NCBI GenBank assembly: GCA_034416335.1 | Contig: DAOULV010000001.1 | Span: 1 to 64,000 of the forward strand | Length of the DNA stretch: 64,000 bases | Reading direction: 5' to 3' | Origin: MGML01 sp034416335 | GTDB lineage: Bacteria; Chloroflexota; Dehalococcoidia; Dehalococcoidales; UBA2162 | Shown: positions 51,505 through 60,267 of the stretch, one piece after another | Layout: every line of letters begins with the position of its first letter | How positions within the stretch are numbered: position 1 is the first letter of the stretch | Notes under the pieces: model-generated | What the model was told of the DNA's origin: nothing | Database searches by the model: none | What the model saw: only the letters and a program-made list of their open reading frames with translations | Made by a program: the position numbers and the translations under genes

Positions 51505-52544
51505 AGTCGCTCCTTCCAGTACACGTAGTCCAGTATCGAACCTTCCGATTTATCTATCTCCATATGTTTTACCAGGGGTTCGTAAAATCCTCCGTATACT
51601 CCATTCCCTACTATTGCATATCCCTGTGCGGCTTCTTTGGTTCTGGGAGAGAGCCGCGGTAGCGGATTAACCGTATATCCCAGCTCTTCCAAGCGCGCTT
51701 TTACCGGCAGATAAATATTATCGAATCGTGTCAGCCGACCTGACAGGTATACTTCATCTGTCGGCGTTATCGCTTTCTGGCTGCAGACGGCAAACAGCAC
51801 ACCTTCTACGAACGTATCGAAAGCATCCGGATAGGCTTCACGGGTAAAGTTCTCTATCTTCAGGCTCCCGTTATCGACGATATACCCTACTCCTCCTTCG
51901 AACAATAAAGCCTTTTCGAATCCATTCAGCAGATAAGCAACTTCCCCGTCCATCGCACCGGAATTCATAAATCCAGGCCCCGGGAAAATAGTACCGCCGA
52001 TCCCGTTAATTATCTTGCCGCCTTCTATCGTTATCAATGAGTTATAACCGCCGCCAAGTTCCACAACTAGGTGGTTTACACCGGAATATCCGATTCCCTT
52101 TTTCCTCGATACCGTCTCCACGGATATAGCGCCGATGCACATCTTGTCCGCCGTACCCATATCTATCTTGTTATATTTCCTCCATTTAGGCACGGTCGGA
52201 AGCTGTATTATACCGGGGAGAAAGAATATCTCCAGTCCTGCATCCCTTACTATCGACAGGAATTTTTTCATCCCTTCCAGCACCGGTACTTCCTCGCCCT
52301 CTCTGGTAATCATAAGCTCGTACATCTCTCTTTCGGTAAGTTCTTCGAGCTTCCGATTGTTAAGTCCCATACCGGATGGTGCTATCATCACGTCCAGGTC
52401 CAAGTCAAGGCATTTAGCAGCGAACTCTTCCGGCTTCTCTGCGACCAGTGTCGAAGGAATACTGTCTTCGAACGTAATTTCATTATCGTCCAGCAGGCAG
52501 AGATCGAAAGACATTGTCCCCGGGTCGATACCCAGTATTCTCAT
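51501..52544 (-). CDS. DUF1464 ASKHA-fold kinase-like protein
   Basis: A 347-residue protein from ATG 52544, beginning MRILGIDPGTMSFDLCLL, the phosphate-1 loop of the ASKHA kinase fold. A second phosphate loop is VVELGGGYNSLITI, and an adenosine-type motif VYLSGRLTRF follows. DUF1464 proteins, mainly archaeal, have been suggested to be butyrate-kinase-like. Coupling by ATGA to a radical SAM gene is noteworthy. The frame upstream of 52544 is not conserved-looking. Confidence 0.82.
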   Translation of the reverse strand: MRILGIDPGTMSFDLCLLDDNEITFEDSIPSTLVAEKPEEFAAKCLDLDLDVMIAPSGMGLNNRKLEELTEREMYELMITREGEEVPVLEGMKKFLSIVRDAGLEIFFLPGIIQLPTVPKWRKYNKIDMGTADKMCIGAISVETVSRKKGIGYSGVNHLVVELGGGYNSLITIEGGKIINGIGGTIFPGPGFMNSGAMDGEVAYLLNGFEKALLFEGGVGYIVDNGSLKIENFTREAYPDAFDTFVEGVLFAVCSQKAITPTDEVYLSGRLTRFDNIYLPVKARLEELGYTVNPLPRLSPRTKEAAQGYAIVGNGVYGGFYEPLVKHMEIDKSEGSILDYVYWKERL

Positions 52545-52727
52545 TTTGCACCTCGAAAGACTGTATAAATATTGATGGTAATATTTCCGAAGACCGTGAC
52601 ACATAACATGTTTGCGGATAAGTGCGGATTATCTTACCGAAAGCGAGTATACTTTATTATAAAATCAAAATCAAGATTAACATCGTTCCGGTTGATAATG
52701 TCACTCTTAGATGATATTATAAGAAGT

Positions 52728-53324
52728 TTACAGCAGCCACCCTCGCAGCCAGTCCAGACCCCAATCACCCGTACATACCATCGCAATATACAGCAGCAGT
52801 TTTCCGAGCGAGCAGGCAACGAGGAATTTCCATAGCGGATAACGTGAAACTCCGGCAATCAGTCCGGCGACATCCAGCGGCAGGAATGGCAGTAAGGCAA
52901 AGGCGAACACCGTCAGGAAACCTTGCTTTTTCATCCAGTATTCCGCCCGGGCATACCACTTGTTATCCGAGGTAATCGCCCTCCCGCTTCTTCCCAGTAA
53001 ATATCCGGTTATCTCTCCAATCCCTCCACCGACAGCTCCGAATAACGCCACTAAGAAAGGATTAAAGGTATTCCCGAGAACGATAAGTATCGCCAGTCCG
53101 GGCATTGGCAGGATTATCGTGGCGTTTGCCACCAGGCTGATGAGAAAAGCTCCGAGGTAGCCGTAGTTACCGAGTTCGGATACTTTGGAGCGGAACAGAA
53201 AAAGGCAGACGGTAATGGCAATTACCAGAAGAATCATAAATATATCGAGGCTTGTCTTCTTCCAGTCTCTCTGTCTTTTTACATCTGAACTAGTATTTTC
53301 AGTGTTATTATTACTCACCGGCAT
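52728..53324 (-). CDS. VTT-domain (SNARE-associated/DedA-like) membrane protein
   Basis: A 198-residue protein with about five membrane segments. The core has FLISLVANATIILPMPGLAILIVLG, FGAVGGGIGEITGYLLGR and the FLPLDVAGLIAGVSRY segment typical of VTT/DedA-family lipid scramblase-type proteins. I start at ATG 53324; the longer frame runs antisense into tRNA-Glu and cannot be coding there. The gene is divergent from the tRNA and shares a short promoter region with it. Confidence 0.86.
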   Translation of the reverse strand: MPVSNNNTENTSSDVKRQRDWKKTSLDIFMILLVIAITVCLFLFRSKVSELGNYGYLGAFLISLVANATIILPMPGLAILIVLGNTFNPFLVALFGAVGGGIGEITGYLLGRSGRAITSDNKWYARAEYWMKKQGFLTVFAFALLPFLPLDVAGLIAGVSRYPLWKFLVACSLGKLLLYIAMVCTGDWGLDWLRGWLL

Positions 53325-53353
53325 TGCCTGTTTTGCTGGTTCTCTGATATAAT
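53324..53353 (+). promoter_or_regulatory. Promoter of tRNA-Glu
   Basis: TTGCCT (53324-53329), an 18-base spacer and TATAAT (53348-53353) lie 10 bases before tRNA-Glu. The -35 is imperfect. Confidence 0.5.
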
Positions 53354-53363
53354 TTGCTGGTAT

Positions 53364-53439
53364 GCCCCCATCGTCTAGAGGCCTAGGATGACACCCTTTC
53401 AAGGTGTAGACAGCGATTCGAATTCGCTTGGGGGCACCA
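53364..53439 (+). tRNA. tRNA-Glu (anticodon TTC)
   Basis: A 76-base tRNA. Acceptor GCCCCCA pairs with TGGGGGC, the anticodon loop CTTTCAA gives TTC, the T loop is TTCGAAT, and discriminator A plus encoded CCA close the 3' end. A terminator follows. An AT-rich island with a recombinase remnant lies downstream, suggesting this tRNA was an integration site. Confidence 0.95.
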
Positions 53440-53455
53440 TCACAACCCTTTAATT

Positions 53456-53482
53456 AAAGCGCCTTTTTGAAAGGCGCTTTTT
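53456..53482 (+). terminator. Intrinsic terminator after tRNA-Glu
   Basis: AAAGCGCCTTT pairs with AAAGGCGCTTT around TTG, followed by further T residues to 53482. It is a strong 11-bp stem. Confidence 0.9.
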
Positions 53483-53636
53483 CACATCCGGGGCATCCCC
53501 GGTACACCGCTTATCGGTAGGATTACCGCCATTATATCACTAACGAGAATGTTAGTCTTATTCAAAGCTCGTATATTGACTTCTAATTCTTGTGCTATCT
53601 AAACTCATTATACGAGAACACCATTCAAGGTATCAT

Positions 53637-54182
53637 ATGAAAAAGAGATATAAAATTCTTCTATTTATAACTGTATTGGTTTTTACCTTTCCAATTAGCT
53701 GTGATCAGACTTCTAGAATTGATCATATAGTAGCTGAAATCAATACTGAGCTACCAGACTCACCTTCGGGTGAAACAACTAAAGCTAGAGTCATAAAGGT
53801 CACAGACGGTGATACAATCGAAGTACGAATCTCGGGTGATATCTACAGAGTCAGGTACATAGGTATCGACACACCCGAACGAGGTGAACAAGGTTATTAC
53901 GAAGCTATTGATGCAAATGACGAGTTAGTATCGGGAAGAACTGTACTACTTGAAAAAGACATATCAAACACAGATCGATATGGAAGACTACTAAGATATG
54001 TTTGGGTAGATGATCATATGGTAAATGCGATCCTAGTAGCAACTGGTTATGCACTAAGTGCTAAATATCCCCCTGATATTTACTATGCCGATGATTTCTT
54101 TTTACTTGAACAATATGCAGAACGAAACGTGCTAGGTCTTTGGAAATATCAAGGGTTTGGTCACGTGACGCAAGGACGGTAA
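53637..54182 (+). CDS. Exported staphylococcal-nuclease-like lipoprotein
   Basis: A 181-residue protein from ATG 53637. The signal peptide ends in a lipobox-like FPISC (about C22). The SNase domain has VTDGDTIEVRI, YRVRYIGIDTPERG and the catalytic Arg segment DRYGRLLRYVW. It would degrade DNA or RNA outside the membrane. It is AT-rich, lies 200 bases past tRNA-Glu, and shares its island with a second nuclease, indicating horizontal gain. Confidence 0.9.
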   Translation: MKKRYKILLFITVLVFTFPISCDQTSRIDHIVAEINTELPDSPSGETTKARVIKVTDGDTIEVRISGDIYRVRYIGIDTPERGEQGYYEAIDANDELVSGRTVLLEKDISNTDRYGRLLRYVWVDDHMVNAILVATGYALSAKYPPDIYYADDFFLLEQYAERNVLGLWKYQGFGHVTQGR

Positions 54183-54310
54183 AATCAATCTAAAATACTC
54201 TGAGTGATTGGGAATAATTAAACCACAATGGTCAAACCCATACCACTTTGTTCAGGCATTGACAACAAACCATCACGGGAATAGAGTATTACCACGCTCA
54301 GAGGAGTATT

Positions 54311-55084
54311 ATGACTCGTTATAGACGTCCTCTTGCAGAAGGACGAACATTTCGATGTTCAAACTGTGGTCGTATTAAGCACGTAAAATACGTGCCAACC
54401 AGTAGTTTGTGTAGAAGCTGCGCAGCTCAAAAAAGACGTTCTGAGCAGAATGTATTGATTGCTGTAGCTGATAATATAGTCGTAACCAGTGAAGTTGAGA
54501 AGCGTTTGAGTAAAAAAGCAGAAAACGAGATACCTAAGAGTCAACGGATTATAGTAGGAGAATGGTTACATCGATGGGGTATATTGTTCTTCGCGATGAC
54601 CAGCTATTTCGTTGCCCGTGCTGTATCCGATGCGGTAATACCCACCAGAGAATATACTGGTTTGTTTTGGATAGTAATATTCGTTTGGTCTTTGGGATTA
54701 CCTATTTTAATGATGAATTTAATAGACCGAGTACTAGATGAACCTCGAAAGGTGAGAGGAGTACAAATTAATACTAGAGTTAAGGAATTAGCTGATGAAC
54801 GTAAAAAGAGAATAGAAGAAGCTAAGCTATTTTACTCTAGCCCTGAATGGTTAAAGACGAGAGAACTGGTAATTAAGGAGGAAGGACATACATGTTCTGA
54901 ATGCCATAAGCGTATCAATAAGAAAAGTGATATTACCGTTGATCATATACTCCCAAGGAGTAAATACCCGGATTTAGCCCTAAAGCGTGATAATTTACGT
55001 GTGTTGTGTAGAAGTTGTAACTCATCAAAAGGTGATAGAGAAGAATCCGAATTACTAATATCAAACAGTATCTACAAATTTTAG
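54311..55084 (+). CDS. Membrane-anchored HNH endonuclease with zinc ribbon
   Basis: A 257-residue protein. An N-terminal zinc ribbon (FRCSNCGR…SLCRSCAAQ) precedes two membrane helices (about 88-108 and 117-137). The C-terminal HNH domain has CSECHKR, VDHILPRSKYPDLALKRDNLRVLCRSCNSSKGD with the catalytic His and zinc Cys pairs intact. HNH nucleases anchored in membranes are unusual; they could act on incoming DNA. It belongs to the tRNA-Glu island. Confidence 0.86.
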   Translation: MTRYRRPLAEGRTFRCSNCGRIKHVKYVPTSSLCRSCAAQKRRSEQNVLIAVADNIVVTSEVEKRLSKKAENEIPKSQRIIVGEWLHRWGILFFAMTSYFVARAVSDAVIPTREYTGLFWIVIFVWSLGLPILMMNLIDRVLDEPRKVRGVQINTRVKELADERKKRIEEAKLFYSSPEWLKTRELVIKEEGHTCSECHKRINKKSDITVDHILPRSKYPDLALKRDNLRVLCRSCNSSKGDREESELLISNSIYKF

Positions 55085-55087
55085 TAA

Positions 55088-55234
55088 CTACCCTAACGGA
55101 GCTTTATAAAACTTCAAGCTATCCTGAAAGGTAACACTCCTGGTATATCTCTGTACCATCTCAAGAGACTCCCACCTGCCTAGGCCACTCATATATTGAC
55201 ATTCCTTCTTTGATAAATTAGACTCAATAACCAT
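55088..55234 (-). pseudogene. 3' remnant of a tyrosine recombinase (integrase)
   Basis: The minus strand encodes a 48-residue fragment ending at a TAG (55090-55088). It contains SGLGRWESLEMVQRYTRS, matching the C-terminal LGHxSxxMxxxY motif of tyrosine recombinases with the nucleophile Tyr at residue 30, and a downstream SLKFYKAPLG tail. The catalytic Arg-Lys-His-Arg portion is missing upstream, where the next gene begins. It marks the distal end of the tRNA-Glu island and explains its origin as an integrative element. Confidence 0.7.
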
Positions 55235-55269
55235 AGTAAATCCTTTCACGGCAATCTGGAGTATTGAAT

Positions 55270-55899
55270 ATGAAAAGATTACTGCCGATCGTTGCGATTT
55301 TTCTCATAATTCCGCTTCTCTCGTGTAACTCCGGCTCCTCGCAGGAAGAACAAACATCGACCAGTAAGAAGATATCACTGAACGATGCCAGAGATATTCT
55401 GGATATTTCTTTGTTGCTTCCCGATAATTTCGAGGAACTTGATGCCGCCAGTGAAGGATTGTCAAACAAAGATTTGGAATTAGGCTCTGACGCCAGTGAA
55501 GTATATGTTTTCTTTTCTGAAGATGAACCTCTTCAGCTTATCTACCATTTTATCGGAATTACTGAAAGCCGGATTGAGGCAGCCAGTTTTGATAACATGA
55601 TTGAAGATGAAGCAGCCACGGAAGCAATGCTAATCGATTCGCTTCAAGCCGGAGCCGAAGAAGAAGGTATAGACCTGGAGGTACCTGATATATCAATCAG
55701 TCATCCCGAAATTGGTGATAAGGCCCTGCTGGGTATAGGAAGTGTAGAATCGTACGGATTTATATACGAACTGGAAACGCTGTTTTTCCGAATTAATCAT
55801 GTTTACTACTATGGGTATTCCTTCAACTGGAGTACGGATAAAGTGTCCCTGGAATCTATAGCTCAAGAAATTGAAAAGAGGATTAACAACTACCAGTAG
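55270..55899 (+). CDS. Lipoprotein of unknown function
   Basis: A 209-residue protein starting MKRLLPIVAIFLIIPLLSC with a lipobox at LLSC, so it is exported and lipidated. The mature part is acidic and without recognisable domain. ATG 55270 is chosen over TTG 55264. It stands between the recombinase remnant and a zinc-ribbon membrane gene. The base composition is close to the core genome. Confidence 0.72.
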   Translation: MKRLLPIVAIFLIIPLLSCNSGSSQEEQTSTSKKISLNDARDILDISLLLPDNFEELDAASEGLSNKDLELGSDASEVYVFFSEDEPLQLIYHFIGITESRIEAASFDNMIEDEAATEAMLIDSLQAGAEEEGIDLEVPDISISHPEIGDKALLGIGSVESYGFIYELETLFFRINHVYYYGYSFNWSTDKVSLESIAQEIEKRINNYQ

Positions 55900-55919
55900 C
55901 GGTCCTTCGATTTGTAAAG

Positions 55920-56636
55920 ATGGAAGAAACATTAACATGTGCGGTATGTTCAAAGAAGATTGACTCACTGGGTGCATACACAATACTGAAAACATCAAAG
56001 AGTGGGAAAATCGAGACTGTTCTATGTCCACAATGCAGCGAGCAATTTCAAGACAGACCGGAGCAAGAAACACTAAATCCAAATTACCCGATTGCCTTTA
56101 TCGCCGGTATTGCAGGTGCAGCCGTAGCAGGTATTATCTGGTATTATTTCGTCATTCTTACTGAAATCCAGTTTGGTCTTGTTGCTGTTCTAATGGGATG
56201 GTTGGTCGGGAAGAGTGTAGTATGGGGTGCGGGGAACAAGCGTGGCGAAAGACTGCAATATCTCAGTGTTTCGTTAACGATTATAGCCATCATTTTCAGC
56301 GAGTATCTTGTCCTGAATCATTATTTTATTGAAGAGTTTGGAAGTGAATATGGCAATCTTACATTCGATGATTTCATTACAGCATACGGTTATTATTTCT
56401 CCGATGCTTCCGGTTTCTTCAACTTTATCTTCTACGCAATAGCTCTGTGGCAAGCCTACAAAACACCGGGGAAACGGGAGTTAGTTACAACCATAGTAAA
56501 CCAACCTCCGTCAGTTTCAACCGGAGATAGCAGCGGAGAGGACATTGAGAAAAATCAAACTGTAGAATGGGAAAAAAGTATAGAGGAGAAGAACAGGGAC
56601 CTGGAAGAAAGGAGAAAGAAAGGCGGCTATTATTGA
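55920..56636 (+). CDS. Zinc-ribbon membrane protein, unknown
   Basis: A 238-residue protein. The N-terminal zinc ribbon is CAVC (8-11) and CPQC (36-39). Four membrane helices follow (about 55-85, 88-104, 115-135, 155-172), then a charged tail (EWEKSIEEKNRDLEERRKK) that may form a short coiled coil. It follows the lipoprotein gene by 20 bases and is likely cotranscribed. Function unknown. Confidence 0.72.
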   Translation: MEETLTCAVCSKKIDSLGAYTILKTSKSGKIETVLCPQCSEQFQDRPEQETLNPNYPIAFIAGIAGAAVAGIIWYYFVILTEIQFGLVAVLMGWLVGKSVVWGAGNKRGERLQYLSVSLTIIAIIFSEYLVLNHYFIEEFGSEYGNLTFDDFITAYGYYFSDASGFFNFIFYAIALWQAYKTPGKRELVTTIVNQPPSVSTGDSSGEDIEKNQTVEWEKSIEEKNRDLEERRKKGGYY

Positions 56637-56771
56637 ACAGCTGCTCTCTTTTTTCGATTTATTTATATATTAGACAAACTTTTTATAGACTGATATAACC
56701 TGGAGAATTCTTTTTACAGGGTTATTTCGACAACAATAGATTCATTCTAGTAACCGGTAAGGAGTATAACT

Positions 56772-57602
56772 ATGGCAGAACCTGAATACGGAAAATATGT
56801 CCTCCGGGAAGCGACGCGTACGTCGCTGGATATCCCTGAACGAATCCAGTACCCGTTTGTCCACGTTGAAAGAGAACAGTGGAAAGACCTCGAAGTAGAG
56901 TGTAATTTCGCCTGCAGTTGCGTCCACACGCCCTACGTTATGCCGGACCTGCCCCACTCACACCCGTTCGGCGAATTCCTCTACTTCATCGGCAGCGACC
57001 CGGATAATCCTGAAGACCTCGGCGCGGTGGTGGAAATCGGCATCGGTGAGGACTGGCAGAAACTGACCTTCGATAAAACCGCCGTACTCTATTTCCGGAC
57101 CGGACTCCAGCACGCCCCCGTGTACGTGAAAAAGGTTGACCGACCTTTCTACTTCGGACACGTAATGCCGTCGTCCAGTTACGAAAAAGAAGATGAGTCC
57201 GGTGACAATACTGAAAAGACTGCTCAAGTCAGATATGATGAAGTAATAAAGCACCCGGTATTTAAAAAGACCGATTACGGCACCGAACTGATTTTCATCG
57301 GTAAAGACCACGACGCAATGGACGCCGACATTTACTTTTATACCGTGAAGAAGCCCGTCACTATACCCCAGCCGGAGGAAATGAAAGGCTATAGCCGGTT
57401 CAGCATCATGATGGGCGGCGACCCGAAGAAAATACCCGACTTCACCGCTGAAGCTGAAATACACCTCGGACAAGAGAGAGAAATTCAGGTAGTCGACTCC
57501 ACCACGGTATTCCATATTCCCGCAGATATGCCCGGCAGCAATATCGTCTTCCGCAAAGGGGACAATCCCGTGGCGTTTATGAATATCTATGTACCAAAAT
57601 AA
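56772..57602 (+). CDS. Two-domain cupin-fold protein
   Basis: A 276-residue protein. The N-terminal domain (about 45-140) has a cupin motif HSHPFGEFLYFIG and a later LQHAPVYV giving His-x-His-Glu-His metal ligands. The second half (about 155-275) repeats the fold (GTELIFIG … AEAEIHLGQ … VFHIPADMPG) but lacks the His ligands. A single-domain relative of the N-terminal part lies at 61595-62017. It starts at ATG 56772 with an AAGGAG site. Substrate is unknown. Confidence 0.78.
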   Translation: MAEPEYGKYVLREATRTSLDIPERIQYPFVHVEREQWKDLEVECNFACSCVHTPYVMPDLPHSHPFGEFLYFIGSDPDNPEDLGAVVEIGIGEDWQKLTFDKTAVLYFRTGLQHAPVYVKKVDRPFYFGHVMPSSSYEKEDESGDNTEKTAQVRYDEVIKHPVFKKTDYGTELIFIGKDHDAMDADIYFYTVKKPVTIPQPEEMKGYSRFSIMMGGDPKKIPDFTAEAEIHLGQEREIQVVDSTTVFHIPADMPGSNIVFRKGDNPVAFMNIYVPK

Positions 57603-57840
57603 AATGCTAATACCTGAATACAAAACCCTGAATAATATCTCATTTCAAAATACAAAACAGATCCTGCCGCTGTTAATTTGAACCTTTGTGTTTTGTATTT
57701 GTTTAGTGCTTTGAGGTTAGTATTCAGTGATTTTTCCCGCCGTACATACGCTTATGCAGGCTGTTTCTGTCGACTAACAATCACTTAAACGATAGGTTAA
57801 AATAATACAGGTATGATTCCTGATTGAAAATTGAATTGAT
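57603..57840. other. AT-rich intergenic region with inverted repeat
   Basis: The 238-base gap has no ORF of note. AATACAAAAC (57649-57658) is inverted at 57690-57699 as GTTTTGTATT, and TAATACCTGAATAC / GTTAGTATTCAG similarities suggest a longer degenerate palindrome. It could be another dispersed repeat or a weak terminator. Confidence 0.4.
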
Positions 57841-58839
57841 ATGAAACGCGTCACAGTATCGATAATCGTTGTTATCACTATCGTTGTGGGGTTGACTGGT
57901 TATACCGGCTGTTCATCGTCCGGGAAAAACCAGGGTACTACACTCCCTTCTTACGCTCTATATGAAAAGGAACCAGAAACATCTAACCTGTCTTACAACC
58001 TCACTGTCAAAGTCGAGCCATTGAAAGGCGGTAACGTTACCCCGGGAAGTGGTGTCTATATGCCGGGAGAAAATGTGACATTATCCGCTGCCGCAGCTAA
58101 AGGTTATAGATTTTCCTCCTGGTCCGGAAACGTCTCCGGTAATATCTCCGATATCGAGCCTGAAATTATGATTTTTATGGACGCCGATAAAACTGTTGTT
58201 GCCGAATTTACCGATATTTCATTTCCTGTGGCAGTAAATGTTTCGGTATCGAAGAGAACCGATACTACTGTTGTCGTTTCCTGGAGAACCAGCGAAGAGG
58301 CTATGTGCCAGCTGAAATACGGTGTATCGACTCTTGATTATAATTTTTCTACACCGCAGGAGGTTCTGTACAATTACGACCATTCGGTAATACTTTCCAA
58401 TATGAACCCGGGTGCAACCTATCACTTCAGGATTACCGCGGTCGACAAAACCGGTAATAAGTCCATCTCAAGAGATCATTTCTTTAACACAAAATACCCA
58501 CGTGAATGCGTTTATTCATACGCCACGGCATCTATGTCCGAAAGGTCACTTTTCCAGATGGATTACTATATTACCAATAATTCGTCCCGACCGATAACAG
58601 TAAACCGGGTCGCGCTACATAACGAACAGGGAAGAGAGATATACATTGTGCCGGAATCCCTTATTGATAAAATAGCGCCGGAGGGTATACTCCTGCCGGA
58701 AACTACCTACAACTGGGTAGAGCGGTATGACCCTCCCTTTCTCGCAGCTAATATCAGCAGCTGGCAAATCAGGTGGCACTGTACTGATACCTGGAATAAG
58801 GAATTAACCGTTACAGGTCATATCTCTTCACCGTTTTGA
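57841..58839 (+). CDS. Lipoprotein with InlB-type and fibronectin-III-like domains
   Basis: A 332-residue exported protein. The signal peptide ends in GYTGC (lipobox). A bacterial repeat of the divergent InlB B type (LTVKVEPLKGGNVTPGSGVYMPGENVTL … ADKTVVAEF) spans about 52-125, and an FN3-like domain (VSWRTSEEAMCQLKYG … YHFRITAVDKTGN) about 130-220. The last 110 residues form an unrecognised beta-rich domain. It likely acts at the cell surface in adhesion or binding. Confidence 0.8.
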   Translation: MKRVTVSIIVVITIVVGLTGYTGCSSSGKNQGTTLPSYALYEKEPETSNLSYNLTVKVEPLKGGNVTPGSGVYMPGENVTLSAAAAKGYRFSSWSGNVSGNISDIEPEIMIFMDADKTVVAEFTDISFPVAVNVSVSKRTDTTVVVSWRTSEEAMCQLKYGVSTLDYNFSTPQEVLYNYDHSVILSNMNPGATYHFRITAVDKTGNKSISRDHFFNTKYPRECVYSYATASMSERSLFQMDYYITNNSSRPITVNRVALHNEQGREIYIVPESLIDKIAPEGILLPETTYNWVERYDPPFLAANISSWQIRWHCTDTWNKELTVTGHISSPF

Positions 58840-58932
58840 TATACTTGCCGATGACCCTTTAACACGGTATCAGGCTTGAACTGAATATATTAAAATACTA
58901 CCGCTAACTGAAAAGACAGGAGGTTTCATAAA

Positions 58933-59376
58933 ATGGAAGATTTCATGGAGGGTTGCCCCGCCTGTGAGAACTGGGACAAAGAACAGACAAATCTAATTGC
59001 CAAGAACGACCTAGCAAAGGCAACATTCGGCGATTCTTTCAGAGAAGGTCACTGCGTAGTTTCAGTGAAAAGACATATGATATCACCTTCTTCAATGAAT
59101 ACGGAAGACCACATCGCTGTGTTCGATCTTATTACGAAGGTCTCGAAAGCCCTTGAGGAGAAATACAGCGCCAGGAAGACCTATGTCCTGATGATAGGCG
59201 ACAGCAACAAATGGCAGCACCTTCATTTCCACCTCATCCCCAAGCACCGGTACCTGCCCTCGATGGGTGTTTACACGTTCCAGAAACTCGCCGAAGACGA
59301 ACCTCTCAGGAACACACCCGACTCCGAAAAAGCCGCCATAGCCAAGGAACTTAAAAATATGATAGAGGGTCGGTAA
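58933..59376 (+). CDS. HIT-family protein
   Basis: A 147-residue nucleotide hydrolase/transferase-type protein. The histidine triad is QHLHFHLIP with an upstream RHMISPSS contact region. An N-terminal CPACENW pair may bind zinc. AGGAGGT lies 10 bases before the ATG at 58933. HIT enzymes cleave phosphoramidates or dinucleoside polyphosphates; substrate is unknown. Confidence 0.9.
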   Translation: MEDFMEGCPACENWDKEQTNLIAKNDLAKATFGDSFREGHCVVSVKRHMISPSSMNTEDHIAVFDLITKVSKALEEKYSARKTYVLMIGDSNKWQHLHFHLIPKHRYLPSMGVYTFQKLAEDEPLRNTPDSEKAAIAKELKNMIEGR

Positions 59377-59383
59377 TTAACCC

Positions 59384-59989
59384 CTAAAATTCCCTCGGCT
59401 TGCAGATTATCTCCTTTATCTTCGTCTGGAACAGGCGGTGGCTGTTGGCCGGCTGTAAGACAACCGCCACGTCGGCGCCGCCGACCCTTCCGGAACCGCC
59501 TATCGAAATGATATCGGCATCGCACCGCACCTGTCCGGCATCAGCCGCCATGCAGCCTATCTCTACAACTACCTTCATCCCCTGCCCGAACATCCTCAGT
59601 GTATTGGCAACGATATCTCCTATAACGTAGGTTGTCGGTGCACCCTGGATACTCATCTGGTTCATCGCCCGGGTAATACCGCCGAAAGCATGGGCAGCGG
59701 TCACTACCGGGACACCTTTATCCTTCAGTACTGCCAGGTTTTCGTCGGTGAAAAACCACTTGTCCGGTTCTCTCGAACCGTAACAGTGACTGACAATTAC
59801 CAAGTTCTGGCCCTCGAAAGCCTTTGACGCTTCAACGCCGGTCCAGCCGCTGGTGGAAGCTACCACATAGGTATTTATCCCCAGTTCCTTGCCGCGCTGA
59901 AGGGCCGCTTCGAATGTTTTCTGCGTATTTTCCTTTGTCAGCTCCTCGAAGTAAGTAATATTCTTTTCCAAAAATACCAACCTCCACAT
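59384..59989 (-). CDS. Pyruvate-kinase alpha/beta (C-terminal) domain protein
   Basis: A 201-residue protein resembling the free-standing C-terminal allosteric domain of pyruvate kinase (TYVVASTSGWTGVEASKAFEGQNLVIVSHCYG). No barrel domain is present, so it cannot be a kinase. Such stand-alone proteins are known but unassigned. The true start may be TTG at 59971, as GGAGG lies inside the first codons of the longer frame. It converges on the HIT gene. Confidence 0.8.
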   Translation of the reverse strand: MWRLVFLEKNITYFEELTKENTQKTFEAALQRGKELGINTYVVASTSGWTGVEASKAFEGQNLVIVSHCYGSREPDKWFFTDENLAVLKDKGVPVVTAAHAFGGITRAMNQMSIQGAPTTYVIGDIVANTLRMFGQGMKVVVEIGCMAADAGQVRCDADIISIGGSGRVGGADVAVVLQPANSHRLFQTKIKEIICKPREF

Positions 59990-60126
59990 CTTTATATAGA
60001 AAATTATGCCACAGGGTGTTTGTTATTAGCAAAGAGAGGAAGACCGGATAATCACCTCTATCCTCGGTGAAGATATAATCTGGTACCAGGTAATGCTTAA
60101 TTTCTTCGGAATAACTTGTTTTTATT

Positions 60127-60219
60127 TCCTCTCCCTTGACGGGAGAGGTTAGGTGAGGGTGAAAATTAGATTTACGTCACCCTCATCCTGACCTTCCCCC
60201 CTCAAGGGGGAAGGGACTG
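60127..60219. repeat. Dispersed palindromic repeat (CTCTCCC family), copy 3
   Basis: Hairpins CCTCTCCCTTGACGGGAGAGG and CCTTCCCCCCTCAAGGGGG joined by GGTGAGGGTGAAA … CACCCTCA. Nearly the same as 15936-16029. It fills part of the 278-base gap 59990-60267; nothing else is evident there. Confidence 0.78.
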
Positions 60220-60267
60220 GTTATAAAACTGGCTTCAATCAGTTTTTACTGTTATTGTGTACTGGTA

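Noticed and set aside
53325..53402. N-terminal extension of the VTT protein
   Set aside because: These codons are antisense to tRNA-Glu and its promoter; a normal start exists at 53324.
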